Below are positions 9,795 through 19,472 of a stretch of 64,000 nt of DNA, one piece after another. The stretch comes from Meghimatium bilineatum. Lineage: Eukaryota > Mollusca > Gastropoda > Stylommatophora > Philomycidae. Made by a program: the position numbers and the translations under genes. The notes beneath the pieces are model-generated. The model had not been told where the DNA came from, searched no databases, and saw nothing but the letters and a program-made list of their open reading frames with translations. The DNA is taken from the NCBI GenBank assembly GCA_034231615.1, contig CM067314.1:11980263-12044262 (forward strand), written 5' to 3'. Position 1 is the first letter of the stretch. Each line of letters starts with the position of its first letter.

Positions 9795-10380
9795 ACAATA
9801 AATTACACAGACGGCTCAGTAATGCAAGAAACAAACAGGTGTGGTTGGGGTTTCGTGGCCTACCAGAATGGCAATGGAAATAGAAGCGGTGACAGCAGCT
9901 CTCACTTGGCTTGTGACGCAACCACCAACAGACTCAGTGATTCTATCGGACTCTCAAAGTATGCTGCACAAGATAGAAAAGTGTACGATCAGAACTGAAT
10001 GGGTTACTCTTCTCAATAATGTGCAGAGCATTACATGGATTTACTGTCCTGGTCATGCTGGGGTCAGGGGAAATGAAAGATCTGATGTGTTGGCTGGTAA
10101 AGCTTTGGTGAGTGGCACTGAGATAAGAAGAGACAGGATTGAATTGATTAGAGCAATCATGGATACCCTACGAAAAGGCGAGGAGGAAGTCGGACGTGAC
10201 AATGTACATATTCAGAGAATGGTAGAAATGGAAGTAACTAGAGGCGATGGGAGAAAGTGCTCCCTCTCCAGAAAGATCAGAAGAACACGTAATCAGCAAC
10301 TGACTGGGACACTGAGCTTATACACTTTTAGATGGCTGATGGAACGGCAAGCTGAGCATATATGGGAATGCCCCCAGTAA
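9795..10380 (+). pseudogene. Solo RNase H domain from a LINE, frame broken
   Basis: This is the fullest RNase H copy in the window. Around 9803 one frame reads YTDGSVMQE (first catalytic Asp). In a second frame, open 9841-10380, come MEIEAVTAALTW (Glu), SDSQSML (Asp) and TWIYCPGHAGVRGNERSD (His and final Asp), so all DEDD positions are present but the first is in another frame. After the domain are a QQLTGTLSLYTFRWLMERQA segment and ECPQ, then stop. No reverse transcriptase is attached. RNase H removes RNA from the RNA:DNA hybrid during retrotransposition. The Met at 9841 is not a credible start. Confidence 0.75.
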
Positions 10381-10394
10381 TGTGACGCTTGTTC

Positions 10395-10605
10395 CTAATC
10401 AAGAATTGTGCTAGGGACAAGGAGCCTTATGTCAAATACATCACTCTAAAATTGTGCTAGGGACAAGGAGCCTTATGTCAAATAACTCTAAAATTGTGCA
10501 ATGGACAAGAACCCTTATCATGTTAGATACATTACTCTAAAATTATGCATGGGACAAGGAGCCTTATCATATCAAAAATATTACCGTACTCTAAAAACCT
10601 CAGTT
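10395..10605. repeat. Short tandem repeat, about 45-60 bp unit, four copies
   Basis: Four diverged copies of AAATTGTGCTAGGGACAAGG followed by AGCCTTATGTCAAATAC, directly after the RNase H fragment. Confidence 0.75.
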
Positions 10606-10861
10606 TGTAAGACAGCAGACATATTTGACTAGAAAAGGAGTCCTACTGTAGTTGTTGGTTCCATGGCCTCTTTTGGAGCACACATGGAAGTTTCAGATAA
10701 CCACAATCATATTTGTATGTACAATGTTGACTTATATTTATGTTTATTGATCTTACCATTTGTTGTTCTGTAAAAACTGACTGGTGTAAGGCCATACATA
10801 GAATAAATTTATAGACATATTCAGATTGTGTCATTTATTTCTTCTTGAACCAGCTACTTTT

Positions 10862-11490
10862 TTGTGTTCTCCAACTCCCACTGGATCTTTCTTGTAGCAG
10901 GACAATGTTCTCCAACTCCCACTGGATCTTTCTTGTAGCAGGACAATGTTTTCCAACTCCCACTGGATCTTTCTTGTAGCAGGACAATGTTCTCCAACTC
11001 CCACTGGATCTTTCTTGTAGCCGGACAATGTTCTCCAACTCCCACTGGATCTTTCTTGTAGCAGGACAATGTTCTCCAACTCCCACTGGATCTTTCTTGT
11101 AGCAGGACAATGTTCTCCAACTCCCACTGGATCTTTCTTGTAGCAGGACAATGTTCTCCAACTCCCACTGGATCTTGTAGCAGGACAATGTTCTCCAACT
11201 CCCACTGGATCTTTCTTGTAGCAGGACAATGATCTCCAACTCCCACTGGATCTTTCTTGTAGCAGGACAATGATCTCCAACTCCCACTGGATCTTTCTTG
11301 TAGCAGGACAATGTTCTCCAACTCCCACTGGATCTTTCTTGTAGCAGGACAATGTTCGCCAACTCCCACTGGATCTTTCTTGTAGCAGGACAATGATCTT
11401 GCTAGATTTCCAGGAGTATGTATTCCAGGGAATAGAAATGAATTGTGTCACAATTTTATTTGCACCAACACATCTGACTTCGGTACGGTA
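10862..11490 (-). repeat. SINE family B whose 3' part has expanded into a 41-bp array
   Basis: About 13 copies of a 41-bp unit (TTCTCCAACTCCCACTGGAT, CTTTCTTGTAGCAGGACAAT, G) occupy 10866-11395. One copy near 11160 lacks seven bases. The unit is the stretch of SINE B that occurs once at 34240-34285. After the last unit the ordinary SINE body follows once: GATTTCCAGGAGTATGTATT, CCAGGGAATAG, and ACACATCTGACTTCG. So one SINE segment was amplified in situ. Long minus-strand open frames here (up to 206 codons, three frames) come from the repeat. Confidence 0.88.
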
Positions 11491-11804
11491 ACTAATATGT
11501 TCACTGTTTTACTACTTTCACTGAGCAGTGGACGTCTAGCCATATCGTTAGTAGGCCAGCCATACGAGAGAACTGCTTCCTGCACTGTATACTGAACATC
11601 AACCACAAAACTAACCAGTCAAGTATACTTGACCTTTCCATCAATGTAGATATCGACATACCCACAAATTTTTTAATTATTTCCTGCAATGGTTTTGGCT
11701 TTCTATTTGAATCATTATCTATTTTTATTTTAAAAAACTAATATCTATTTCTTAATTCAATCATTCTGTAATGTATCCATTAGACAGGTAGTAGATATTA
11801 TTCT

Positions 11805-12160
11805 TCTGCGTTCGTTCTCAAACTCCTGCAGATTAGCAGGATATAGTCCAGAGAATGGAACACGATGTGTCATAGTTTAAAACTGCTGCAGTATCTGCAC
11901 CTTTCTGCCTGGCATATTCAACTTCAGCATGGCTTCTGGGTCACTTTGACCCTTTATGGGATGGTTGGTTGGTTGCTGATCCTGCGGTTTATGGGCTCAT
12001 GCCCTTTGGCCTAACCCTATATAGGATGGTATAGCCAACTCATAACATTCTCAGTTGCCTCTTGCGATATGCATAGAAGAACACTGATGCTATTCTATAC
12101 TCCCATTATGGCCCTTTCAGCACATGAGAAGCATAAGATTTGTGCGATTTCCGCCAGGAG
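11805..12160 (-). repeat. SINE family A with an internal insertion
   Basis: The 3' end CTTCTGCGTTCGTTCTCAAA and CTGCAGATTAGCAGGATATA through TTCAGCATGGCTTCTGGGTC is standard. At about 11965-12025 an extra GGTTGGTTGGTTGCTGATCC and GGGCTCATGCCCTTTGG block interrupts it. The same block recurs at 36560-36650 and 50998-51045. The 5' part then resumes. Confidence 0.7.
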
Positions 12161-12189
12161 CGTAGTTACTATGTGCCACCGTTATGCAG

Positions 12190-13160
12190 CTTGTGGGCCC
12201 AGCACAGACGATTTCGGCATGCCTTGACATTTCGGGTGGGCAACCCTAACCTGTGACATCCTTCCTATCTGTCGCCAGACGGCGAGTGTGCATTGACCCT
12301 ACGCCGAGACGGTTTGTCCTTCAAGTCTATCTTGATGAGGTGTTCCGCAGCCAGTGAGCTTGTCTCATGTAATTAGACGTATTGTGCCTGTGCCCATCGG
12401 GTACTGAACCTTTTCTCATCCGTGAGCCTGGTTCCGGTTTAGGAAAAACTCGACAGAAGAGTTGGGTTCGGACTCGTTCGCCCTCTTAGCCGAAGTGTCG
12501 TTCACGGACGTCGTGAACCCCTCGTGAGTCTATACACATATTTAGTAGCGCCGGGACTGAAGTTTATTCTCGAGCTGAAAAAATCTTGTCTCCTTGGTCA
12601 GTTGTGTCTGTGTTCACCGGGTACTGTACCTTTTCTCTCAGCGAACATGATTCTGGTATACGAAAAACTCGATAGTAGAGTTGGTTTTGTCTGGGAGTAC
12701 CGGTAACAAGAATCTTGTCTCGAACAAACAAAACTTTAGTTCTAATTTTCTTGAAACGCTTTCCCGTTCTCTTTGTACATGGCGCTGTCCTCTTGCGCCG
12801 TGCTGCCCTCTCAGTGTACTCAATATGTTATCCTTATAGAGTCTGACGCACCGTCTCTTAGTGTTTCTCATCGCATCTACCCACTTCGTAACATCTGCAT
12901 TGGCCTCCCCACCAATATTACCGCCGGACTGACTAACGCCAATGTGTGTTGACAATGAAGATGTATGTGTTGACGCAGAGGTCTCGTGGATATTGCCTTC
13001 TCTTTTGCAGTCAATTCTCTTTCCATCTGCTGCCTCCACATTCACGTACAATATCTTCAGAAGTTTTAGCCAGAATCAGCACAAGCAGCTGTATTTCTGT
13101 TTCCAGAGTGCACCACGAGGAGGTACTTTTGGGATCTGGGTTATCTGCTAACTCTGGATC
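12190..13160 (+). repeat. Composite dispersed repeat of unknown class
   Basis: The segment 12195-12310 matches 15100-15215 in inverted orientation (shared CATGCC, CCTTCCTATCTGTCG blocks). The segment 12370-12470 recurs at 12600-12700 and, inverted, at 14820-14900 (CTGAACCTTTTCTC). The segment 12780-13050 matches 15430-15700 in the same orientation (TTGCATTGGCC, TGTGTTGACA, CAATTCTCTTTCCATCTGC). No coding domain is recognisable in any frame. Confidence 0.6.
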
Positions 13161-13547
13161 CGCATAGAGTAATGCCATACCCTTTGCACCCCACCCCAGT
13201 TAGTAATGCTGTAGTTGAGCAAATGTTCCCCCTATTGACCTCCATGTATATATACTCAAGGAACAAGATGCAACTGATTTTACTTGGTGTGATTGTAAGG
13301 ATAAGGGCAGAACTGTTACTTTCATGCAAATGTTACAAAGACTTCCATCCAAAGGGAAAAAATGATAAAAAACCTTACTGCTAACAATGGGCCTATGTAA
13401 GCTGGAGGTTCCACTTTGTCAAGTGATGACGACAGTAATGAGATGGATGTAGAATTTTGCATCTGATGTGAGTAGAAAAACTAATGTAAATTAGTTCAAT
13501 ATTTGTGTAGAATTTTATCTAGTATTTATCACTTGTATGTGATTTTA

Positions 13548-13919
13548 ATTTTTGTACCGGGACGTGCGGGAATCCGGGGTAATGAGAGAGCAGATAGGTT
13601 GGCCGCACACGCTGTTACTACGGTTGTTGGTGGAGCGATGGATCGAGCAGACATTTTGAACGCCCTACGGGAAAACTCACGAGCAAATGACTGTATAAGC
13701 GACGATGATTCTTGTTCCATGACTAGAATAAAGGAATTTGGTTTGAAATGTGGTGTCGCTAAAAAGAAGCGGATTCGTGGGCAAGAAAGAATGATGGTCA
13801 ATCAACTGCGTACTGGGACCGCCAGTCAACGTGTAATGGCGGCTACACTCAAGGAGAGATCTGAGAACCTATGGACTAGTCCGGTGTGCAATGACGATGA
13901 TCCATCGACTAACTTGTAA
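13548..13919 (+). pseudogene. Solo RNase H C-terminal fragment from a LINE
   Basis: The frame contains PGRAGIRGNERADRLAAHAV, the end of the RNase H domain with the catalytic His replaced by Arg (PGHAG to PGRAG) and the final Asp kept. It continues through a KKKRIRGQERMMVNQLRTGT tail to TAA at 13917-13919. The N-terminal two thirds of the domain are missing. It is more diverged from the 9795 copy than expected for a recent duplicate, so it probably belongs to another subfamily. Confidence 0.65.
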
Positions 13920-13989
13920 TTATTAGGTTTGTCATTTTTTTGGCATATTTCTGAAGCTTTTTGGCATTTTTTAGCCCGGTTTGACATTT

Positions 13990-14578
13990 TTGTCTGAAAA
14001 TAAATCTGTCATGTGACGTATTCCTTCCAGAACGTTGTCTTCCCAATGAACTCTCTGAACCTCTCTCTGTCTTGGGCGATGTGGCTTGCATTTTTTAGCA
14101 ATGTATTCATGTTATCTTTAATGTCGTCAGTCCATCGTCTTCTTGGTCTGCCCTTTCTCCTCTACCCAGGTACTCTTCCCTCCATTATTTGTCTTTCTAA
14201 ACAGTTGTGTCTCTTTATATGACCAAACAGGCGTAGTTTTCTTTTTGTTATTGTGTTTAGTAACCAACACTCTGGAATCTTCAATGCGTTTATAATATCT
14301 GAGTTTCTTATGTTATCCTTCCATGATATTCTAAGTATCTTCCTGTAGCATTTCAGCTCGAAGGCGTTGATCTTCTTTGCCGCTGTTTTACTTAGGGTCC
14401 ATGTTTCACAGCCGTATGTTGCAACGGGAAAAATAAAAGTTCGTAACATTAGCACTTTCGCAAATAAATCTGGCAACCCTAGTTCACGTTTTATCGATTC
14501 TACAGCAGAAAGTTGTGATAAGTAACAAACAACCTCCGATTCCAACCAAATGTCTTGTAGTAACTTAGTAAGTAGCAC
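13990..14578 (-). pseudogene. LINE reverse-transcriptase C-terminal fragment
   Basis: The minus frame 14578-14162 reads FAKVLMLRTFIFPVATYGCE, WTLSKTAAKKINAFELKCYR, KILRISWKDNIRN and KRKLRLFGHIKRHN, the canonical thumb-to-tail order of RTE/CR1-like LINEs. The tail continues out of frame to about 13990 with a GRPRRRWTDDIKD-like segment. The palm is absent. It is fairly well conserved but has a frame break near 14160. Confidence 0.75.
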
Positions 14579-14579
14579 C

Positions 14580-14820
14580 TAAACTAATGTTTTATTAACG
14601 GAAGTTGCATGCATTATCTGCGTTAATTGTATTATTCATGATTTGTAAACAGAAATGTTTTTATATTTACAATATATGATAGAAATCTACGGCGAAGAAG
14701 GCAACTGGGTAGACTTGGTCTTCGCCGGCGTCAATGTCATTGGTCAAGACGAGGGGGCTCACAATGTCGGTGATGGCACTGTGACTTCGAATCGACGAAG
14801 AGGGAATACGAACCCTGCCC
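14580..14820. other. Unassigned spacer
   Basis: The sequence includes a GC-richer patch (14690-14790) with GAAGAAGGCAACTGGGTAGA and CTTCGCCGGCGTCAATG. It looks unlike the AT-rich surroundings, but no splice-bounded frame could be supported. Confidence 0.3.
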
Positions 14821-15215
14821 CAAATCAACCGTAAAAAATGTTTTCTAATACCGGAATCGTGCTCGCGGAGAGAAAAGGTTCAGTAGCCGATGACAGTGTA
14901 CATACATATAATTTATAATTACGTGAGATTTCATTGGCAGCGGAACACCTGCATTCCTGCAAGATTGGTGTAGTACTGTAGTAGTTAACTCAAGCCTAAA
15001 TCCCTGACTACCCTAAATCCCTGACTACCGTCTCCACAGAGACTGTCACCAAGGGACATGTGTTGGCTTGAAAAGTCCAAGAGTTGAAAACCTTCACAGG
15101 GTAGAGTCAGCACACACCCTTCGCCTGTCGACAGATAGGAAGGCTGTCACAGACTGGGGAAGCCCACTACTCGAATTAAAGGCATGCCAAAAGTGAATGT
15201 GCTGGGCCTTCTGAA
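14820..15215 (-). repeat. Inverted copy of the composite repeat at 12190
   Basis: In the minus orientation 15215-15100 matches 12195-12310, and 14900-14820 matches 12370-12470 and 12600-12700. The order of blocks is the same as in the plus copy. Confidence 0.6.
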
Positions 15216-15429
15216 GTGCAAATAACACATTTGCTGTGTAACTAGCAGCACCATGTACTTCTTGCTCCCCGTTGGAAATCACATGAACTTTCGTGTTGGT
15301 TATCAGAGAGTGAACGCAGAAGAACAACACATTTTCCATCTTCAACCATATGTGGTTGAAGACAGAAAGCTGTAGGTAGAATATTGAGCCTGAGGATCCT
15401 TCCTGGTAACAGCATTGGCAAGAATTATT

Positions 15430-15715
15430 TGCACATAGTGCTGTCCTCTGGTGCTGTGTTGCCCTCTCATTGAAGGTGCTCAATGTGTTATCTTTTCAAC
15501 TCTCACTATTTGTCTTGATTTCTACCCATTTCGTGATAATTGCATTGGCCACCCCTCCAATGCTCGAGGTGGACTGTCTTGCGTCACCCTGTGTTGACAG
15601 TGATAGTTGTATATGTTGGCACATAGGTATCAGATGTTTCTTGTCCATTGTAGTCAATTCTCATTCCATCTGCAGCCTCTACATTGACAGGTCAAACATA
15701 CTGCATGTTTCCCAT
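15430..15715 (+). repeat. Direct copy of composite repeat segment
   Basis: Collinear with 12780-13050: GCTGTCCTCTGGTGCTGTGT, CCATTTCGTGATAATTGCAT, GTTGACAGTGATAG, GTCAATTCTCATTCCATCTG. Confidence 0.6.
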
Positions 15716-15724
15716 TAAGGAGTT

Positions 15725-15910
15725 GTTGGAAGGGATTTTGTAGCTGATAAAGGCCGCATGCTCTTGCTGTCGCCACGTCATGTACAGGGTGAGTTTTTTC
15801 ATTTACCCTCCGACAGAAAAAAAACCACAGTCCTTTCAGAGATCGAACTCTAGTCCTCACTAGTGTGAGACCAACACTCTAACCTCTCAGCCATTAACAG
15901 GTGAGATCCC
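15725..15910 (-). repeat. tRNA-derived SINE (minus)
   Basis: The minus strand gives TGGCTGAGAGGTTAGAGTG (A-box region) and GAGTTCGATCTCTG (B box) at tRNA spacing. The non-tRNA body includes ATAAAGGCCGCATGCTCTTG, which is also found at about 4060-4100 as a solitary fragment. Confidence 0.65.
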
Positions 15911-16029
15911 AAAAATGTTGACAAGAATCAGCACAAGTCATCAAGATCAGGATCTGACGCTCAGTGACTGGTAGATCAAAGACAAGACCAGGTGAATATG
16001 GTTTGCTCTATAACTTTTAAGGAGAAAGT

Positions 16030-16330
16030 ATGGCAATTAGTTCAAGGGTTGTGCATCTTAGAAGACATACAACAGTGAGCAATGGTATAAGTGTTCCTGT
16101 GATTCCTTGTACATACTGTGGAAGACATTTTGCAGCTCAGATTGGTTGTGAATCACATCAAGCATCGCCAAGAATCATAGAGTATAGTTCTTATATTACA
16201 ACAATAATACTATCATCTGGAAAGATGGAAGTGGCTTGCACACAAAAATAACTCATGTGTTCTACCTAGTCATCGCCAGGAGATGCATACCAAGACGTGT
16301 TCTGGAAACGTCAAAGAATGTAACAATCAG
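16030..16330 (+). pseudogene. Retroelement fragment with a C2H2-like finger
   Basis: A short frame contains IPCTYCGRHFAAQIGCESHQ, which fits the CxxCxRxFxxxxGxxSHQ finger found at the C-terminus of many mollusc and flatworm LINE ORF2 proteins. It is only partly open, and the LINE body is missing. A free-standing zinc-finger gene is less likely. Confidence 0.4.
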
Positions 16331-16547
16331 TACAGAGTAAGTGCTAAAAATAACACTAGAAATACTTGAATAAAAATACTTGGCTATTTTAGGCATGCAT
16401 CTCCAATTATGTAAATATTGACCAACGAAACCATGACAATAATCAAAAACGCAACTAATGAAATCCTAATTAATTATGTGGTCTTCTAAGGTCATGCCTT
16501 TACCTACCCACATTAAAATATAAATATTTTTTTTCAACATATTACAG

Positions 16548-16676
16548 GCATCATGAAGAAATCACAAAAAGTTTACCTCTTGGACAAGGTTCACAAATGG
16601 TCAGTTCGAACTTTGATGGGTCTCACACTGGTAGGAAGTGTTACATTTGGACTCCAGATGTACAATTATATCAATT
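16548..16676 (+). CDS. COX14-like small membrane protein, exon with start codon
   Basis: A polypyrimidine 3' splice site (TTTTTTTTCAACATATTACAG, AG at 16546-16547) precedes GCATC and the ATG at 16553, implying a 5'-UTR intron. The exon codes for 41 residues plus one base and stops at a GTAAGA donor (16677). The peptide has a short basic N-terminus (MKKSQKVYLLDKVHKWSVRT), then a hydrophobic helix at residues 20-37 (LMGLTLVGSVTFGLQMYNYI). It joins exon 25131-25258 in phase 1 to give 83 residues in total. The layout resembles COX14, a short single-pass inner-membrane protein that helps assemble cytochrome c oxidase (helix followed by VYHYF-like residues and a charged tail). The family call is from memory and the protein is longer than the vertebrate form, so it is tentative; that this is a real gene is more secure. 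Confidence 0.7.
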
Positions 16677-16814
16677 GTAAGAATTTTATGATGGGAACAT
16701 CTTTTTTCTTTAGTGTTTTATCATTTTGTGTATTTCATCTAAATAGAATGGAAGAATATTCAACTCAACTGCGAACTTGGTTGGTTTTGTTATTCATCAA
16801 ATCATCATAATTTC

Positions 16815-17094
16815 GCCCATGTGTTGCCGGGGCCCGAAAGGGGAACAAAGAATAGCAACACTGTTTACCTTCCATGCATGTCGTAAAAGGCGACTAACGA
16901 GGTTATGGGATGGAGTTGGCTGTCCCATCCTATATAGGGTCAGTGACCCAAAGCCATGCTGAAGTCTGATGTGTCAGGCTGAAAGGCGCAGATATCGCAG
17001 CAATGCTGTAAACCATGATACAACGCATTCCGTTCTCCAGACTACATCCTGCTAATCTGGAGGAGTTTGAGAACGAATGCAGAAGAAGAAGAAG
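16815..17094 (+). mobile_element. SINE family A, 280 bp, with 16-bp TSD
   Basis: Bounded by the perfect direct repeat AAATCATCATAATTTC at 16799-16814 and 17095-17110. The element starts GCCCATGTGTTGCCGGGGCC, contains GGTTATGGGATGGAGTTGGC, and ends AACGAATGCAGAAGAAGAAG. The perfect TSD and (GAA)n tail show retrotransposition. It lies in the intron of the COX14-like gene, 138 bp after the donor, in sense orientation. Confidence 0.9.
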
Positions 17095-17194
17095 AAATCA
17101 TCATAATTTCACGGATACATCCATAAGTGATCTAATCTCCCCTTCAGTATATGCACATTTACATGATGACTATCAGCTTCAATTCTCTATTGAT

Positions 17195-17925
17195 TGACAA
17201 ACATCTTCTAAGCCCATAGTGACGCTCATTTCTTCTAAGCCCATAGTGACGCTCATTTCTTCTAAGCCCGTAGTGACGCTCATTTCTTCTAAGCCCATAG
17301 TGACGCTAATTTCTTCTAAGCTCATAGTGACGCTCATTTCTTCTAAGCTCATAGTGACGCTCATTTCTTCTAAGCCCATAGTGACGCTCATTTCTTCTAA
17401 GCCCATAGTGACGCTTATTTCTTCTAAGCTCATAGTGACGCTCATTTCTTCTAAGCTCATAGTGACACTCATTTCTTCTAAGCCCATAGTGACGCTCATT
17501 TCTTCTAAGCCCATAGTGACGCTAATTTCTTCTAAGCCCATAGTGATGCTCATTTCTTCTAAGCCCATAGTGACGCTCATTTCTTCTAAGCCCATAGTGA
17601 CGCTCATTTCTTATAAGCCCATAGTGACGCTCATTTCTTATAAGCCCATAGTGACGCTCATTTCTTATAAGCCCATAGTGACGCTTATTTCTAATAAGCC
17701 CATAGTGACGCTCATTTCTTCTAAGCCCACAGTGACGCTTATTTCTTCTAAGCCCATAGTGACGCTCATTTCTTCTAAGCCCATAGTGACGCTCATTTCT
17801 TCTAAGCCCATAGTGACGCTCATTTCTTCTAAGCCCATAGTGAAGCTCATTTCTTCTAAGCCCATAGTGAAGCTCATTTCTTCTACGCTCATAGTGACGC
17901 TCATTTCTTCCCACGCCATATTTCA
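17195..17925. repeat. 27-bp minisatellite, about 27 copies
   Basis: The unit is CTTCTAAGCCCATAGTGACG followed by CTCATTT, with point variants (CTCATAG, TTATAAG, GAAGCTC). It lies in the COX14-like gene's intron. Since 27 is divisible by three, long open frames appear on both strands (plus 246 codons, minus 142 and 141), repeating VTLISSKPI or MSVTMGLEE. No splice site or non-repeat coding edge supports translation. Confidence 0.92.
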
Positions 17926-17929
17926 AAAC

Positions 17930-18185
17930 AGCTCCTTTATTCTGCATTTGTCTGTGTAGTTGTTCCTTAAGAAGTCCATGTCAGCCCAGTACATTGTTCT
18001 ACTTCTTGATGCTGTGGCAAAACTCTCATGCCTGTCTGCTCTCTCATTGCTGTGAAGTGTTAAATTGGTTCTGTTGAATGGCTAGGAATAATGGAGAACA
18101 AGGGTGAAAGCTAGAAACACTCATCAATGAACATTTGCATGGAATACAAAGTTTGAAATTGTATGATAGATAACCAATCTATCTA
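17930..18185. other. Intron sequence, nothing recognised
   Basis: Unique sequence inside the COX14-like intron between the minisatellite and the LINE fragment. Confidence 0.4.
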
Positions 18186-18600
18186 TTCGCTAAACCCTTT
18201 ATTGACTTTCTGCGTCAGGGGTAGAAGAGTCTTCTGGAGATGGCCCTCGTGTGTGCTGAGTATATTGTGGAATTTGTCGCCACTTTTATTTCGGTGGTCC
18301 ATCGTTTTCGTGGTCGGCTTCTAGGTCAGCCTTCACTGTGTCTGTGTAGCATAGTTTGCTGTCTGGTGGTAGTCTGCTGATGTGTGCAAACCATTTGATC
18401 TGTTGGCTCTTAATATATTCCAAGATTGGGGCGGGGAAGGTTCTTTGCATAATGTCCTCATTTCTCACACTGTCTCTTAGTGATATTCCTAAGATACTGT
18501 GTAAGCGCGCCATTTCAGCTGTCACAATTTTTTGTCACATGTCTTGTGCTGTCGTTGTCTATGTTTGATATTGGTAGCACAGCGTTGGCGTAATAATCAT
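18185..18600 (-). pseudogene. LINE reverse-transcriptase tail fragment
   Basis: The minus frame contains MARLHSILGISLRDSVRNED and IKSQQIKWFAHISRLPPDSK, then an acidic stretch. It is the same family as 35630-35900 (DQQIKWFSHASRLPTDS). Beyond 18290 the tail continues with frame changes to about 18190. There is no palm domain. Confidence 0.65.
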
Positions 18601-19472
18601 CTTGAATAATGTTATTTTGGTATTTAAATCTACATTTTTGTTCTTACAGACGTTTTCTGAGACTTCTTCATTGCTTCCTACGAGCAATATTACTTAGTAC
18701 TATTTCTTACACTGTCGGGCCACTAAACCAGTCAGTGTCATTTTGGTGACTACCGTTAAGATCCGAATATAAACCGAGAATTTTTTAACAAAAATCAGAT
18801 ATGACTTCATACTCCTCGTCTTATATTCGAGTAAGATCAAATATTCAAAAAAAATTTACATCCAAATCACAGTAAAAAAGGAGAAAAACACTGTTTTAAA
18901 AAAATGCCAGTGACAACTCACATGTCCCGATATATTAAGCCAGGAAAAAATGACTATGCTCACCAGCAATCTAGAGCGTACTTACCATAATGCTAGGCCT
19001 CTAATTACATTAATTTCTATATATCATACAATATTTCCTTCGAAATCTCTTAATATTTCTTGATAAAAACTCACTTACTAGGTCTTATTGTTATTTCCGA
19101 CATGCTGCCATATTTACTGAGCATAATTTCCCCAGAAACGCTATTTTTAGCAATGGGTATTACCATTTTTTTACCGTTATGGTACATATCTATCATAACG
19201 GTTTCAATTGATCATCGAAATTGGTCAGAAAAGTATACCAGTATCTGATGTTATTTATTAACCTAACTACGGTAAAGTGTAGGTACCGGTAGTTACCGGG
19301 TGCATATAATGTCGTCTGTGATAACAATAACATCAAATATCGATAAAATTTCGGAAAAACCGGTGCCAGTCCAAACAGTCATTGAAATCCTTCAAAGTCT
19401 GAATCACTGTCTGAAGTCTGAAATAACTCACGAATGTCATCATCTGTCATGGAAACATCAGGGTGGATATCG

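Noticed and set aside
10831..11451. 206-codon minus-strand frame (CYKKDPVGVGEH repeats)
   Set aside because: It is the translation of the 41-bp SINE-derived array, and two other frames are equally open.
16030..16251. Independent zinc-finger gene
   Set aside because: A single C2H2-like finger in a short frame beside other retroelement debris fits a LINE C-terminus better.
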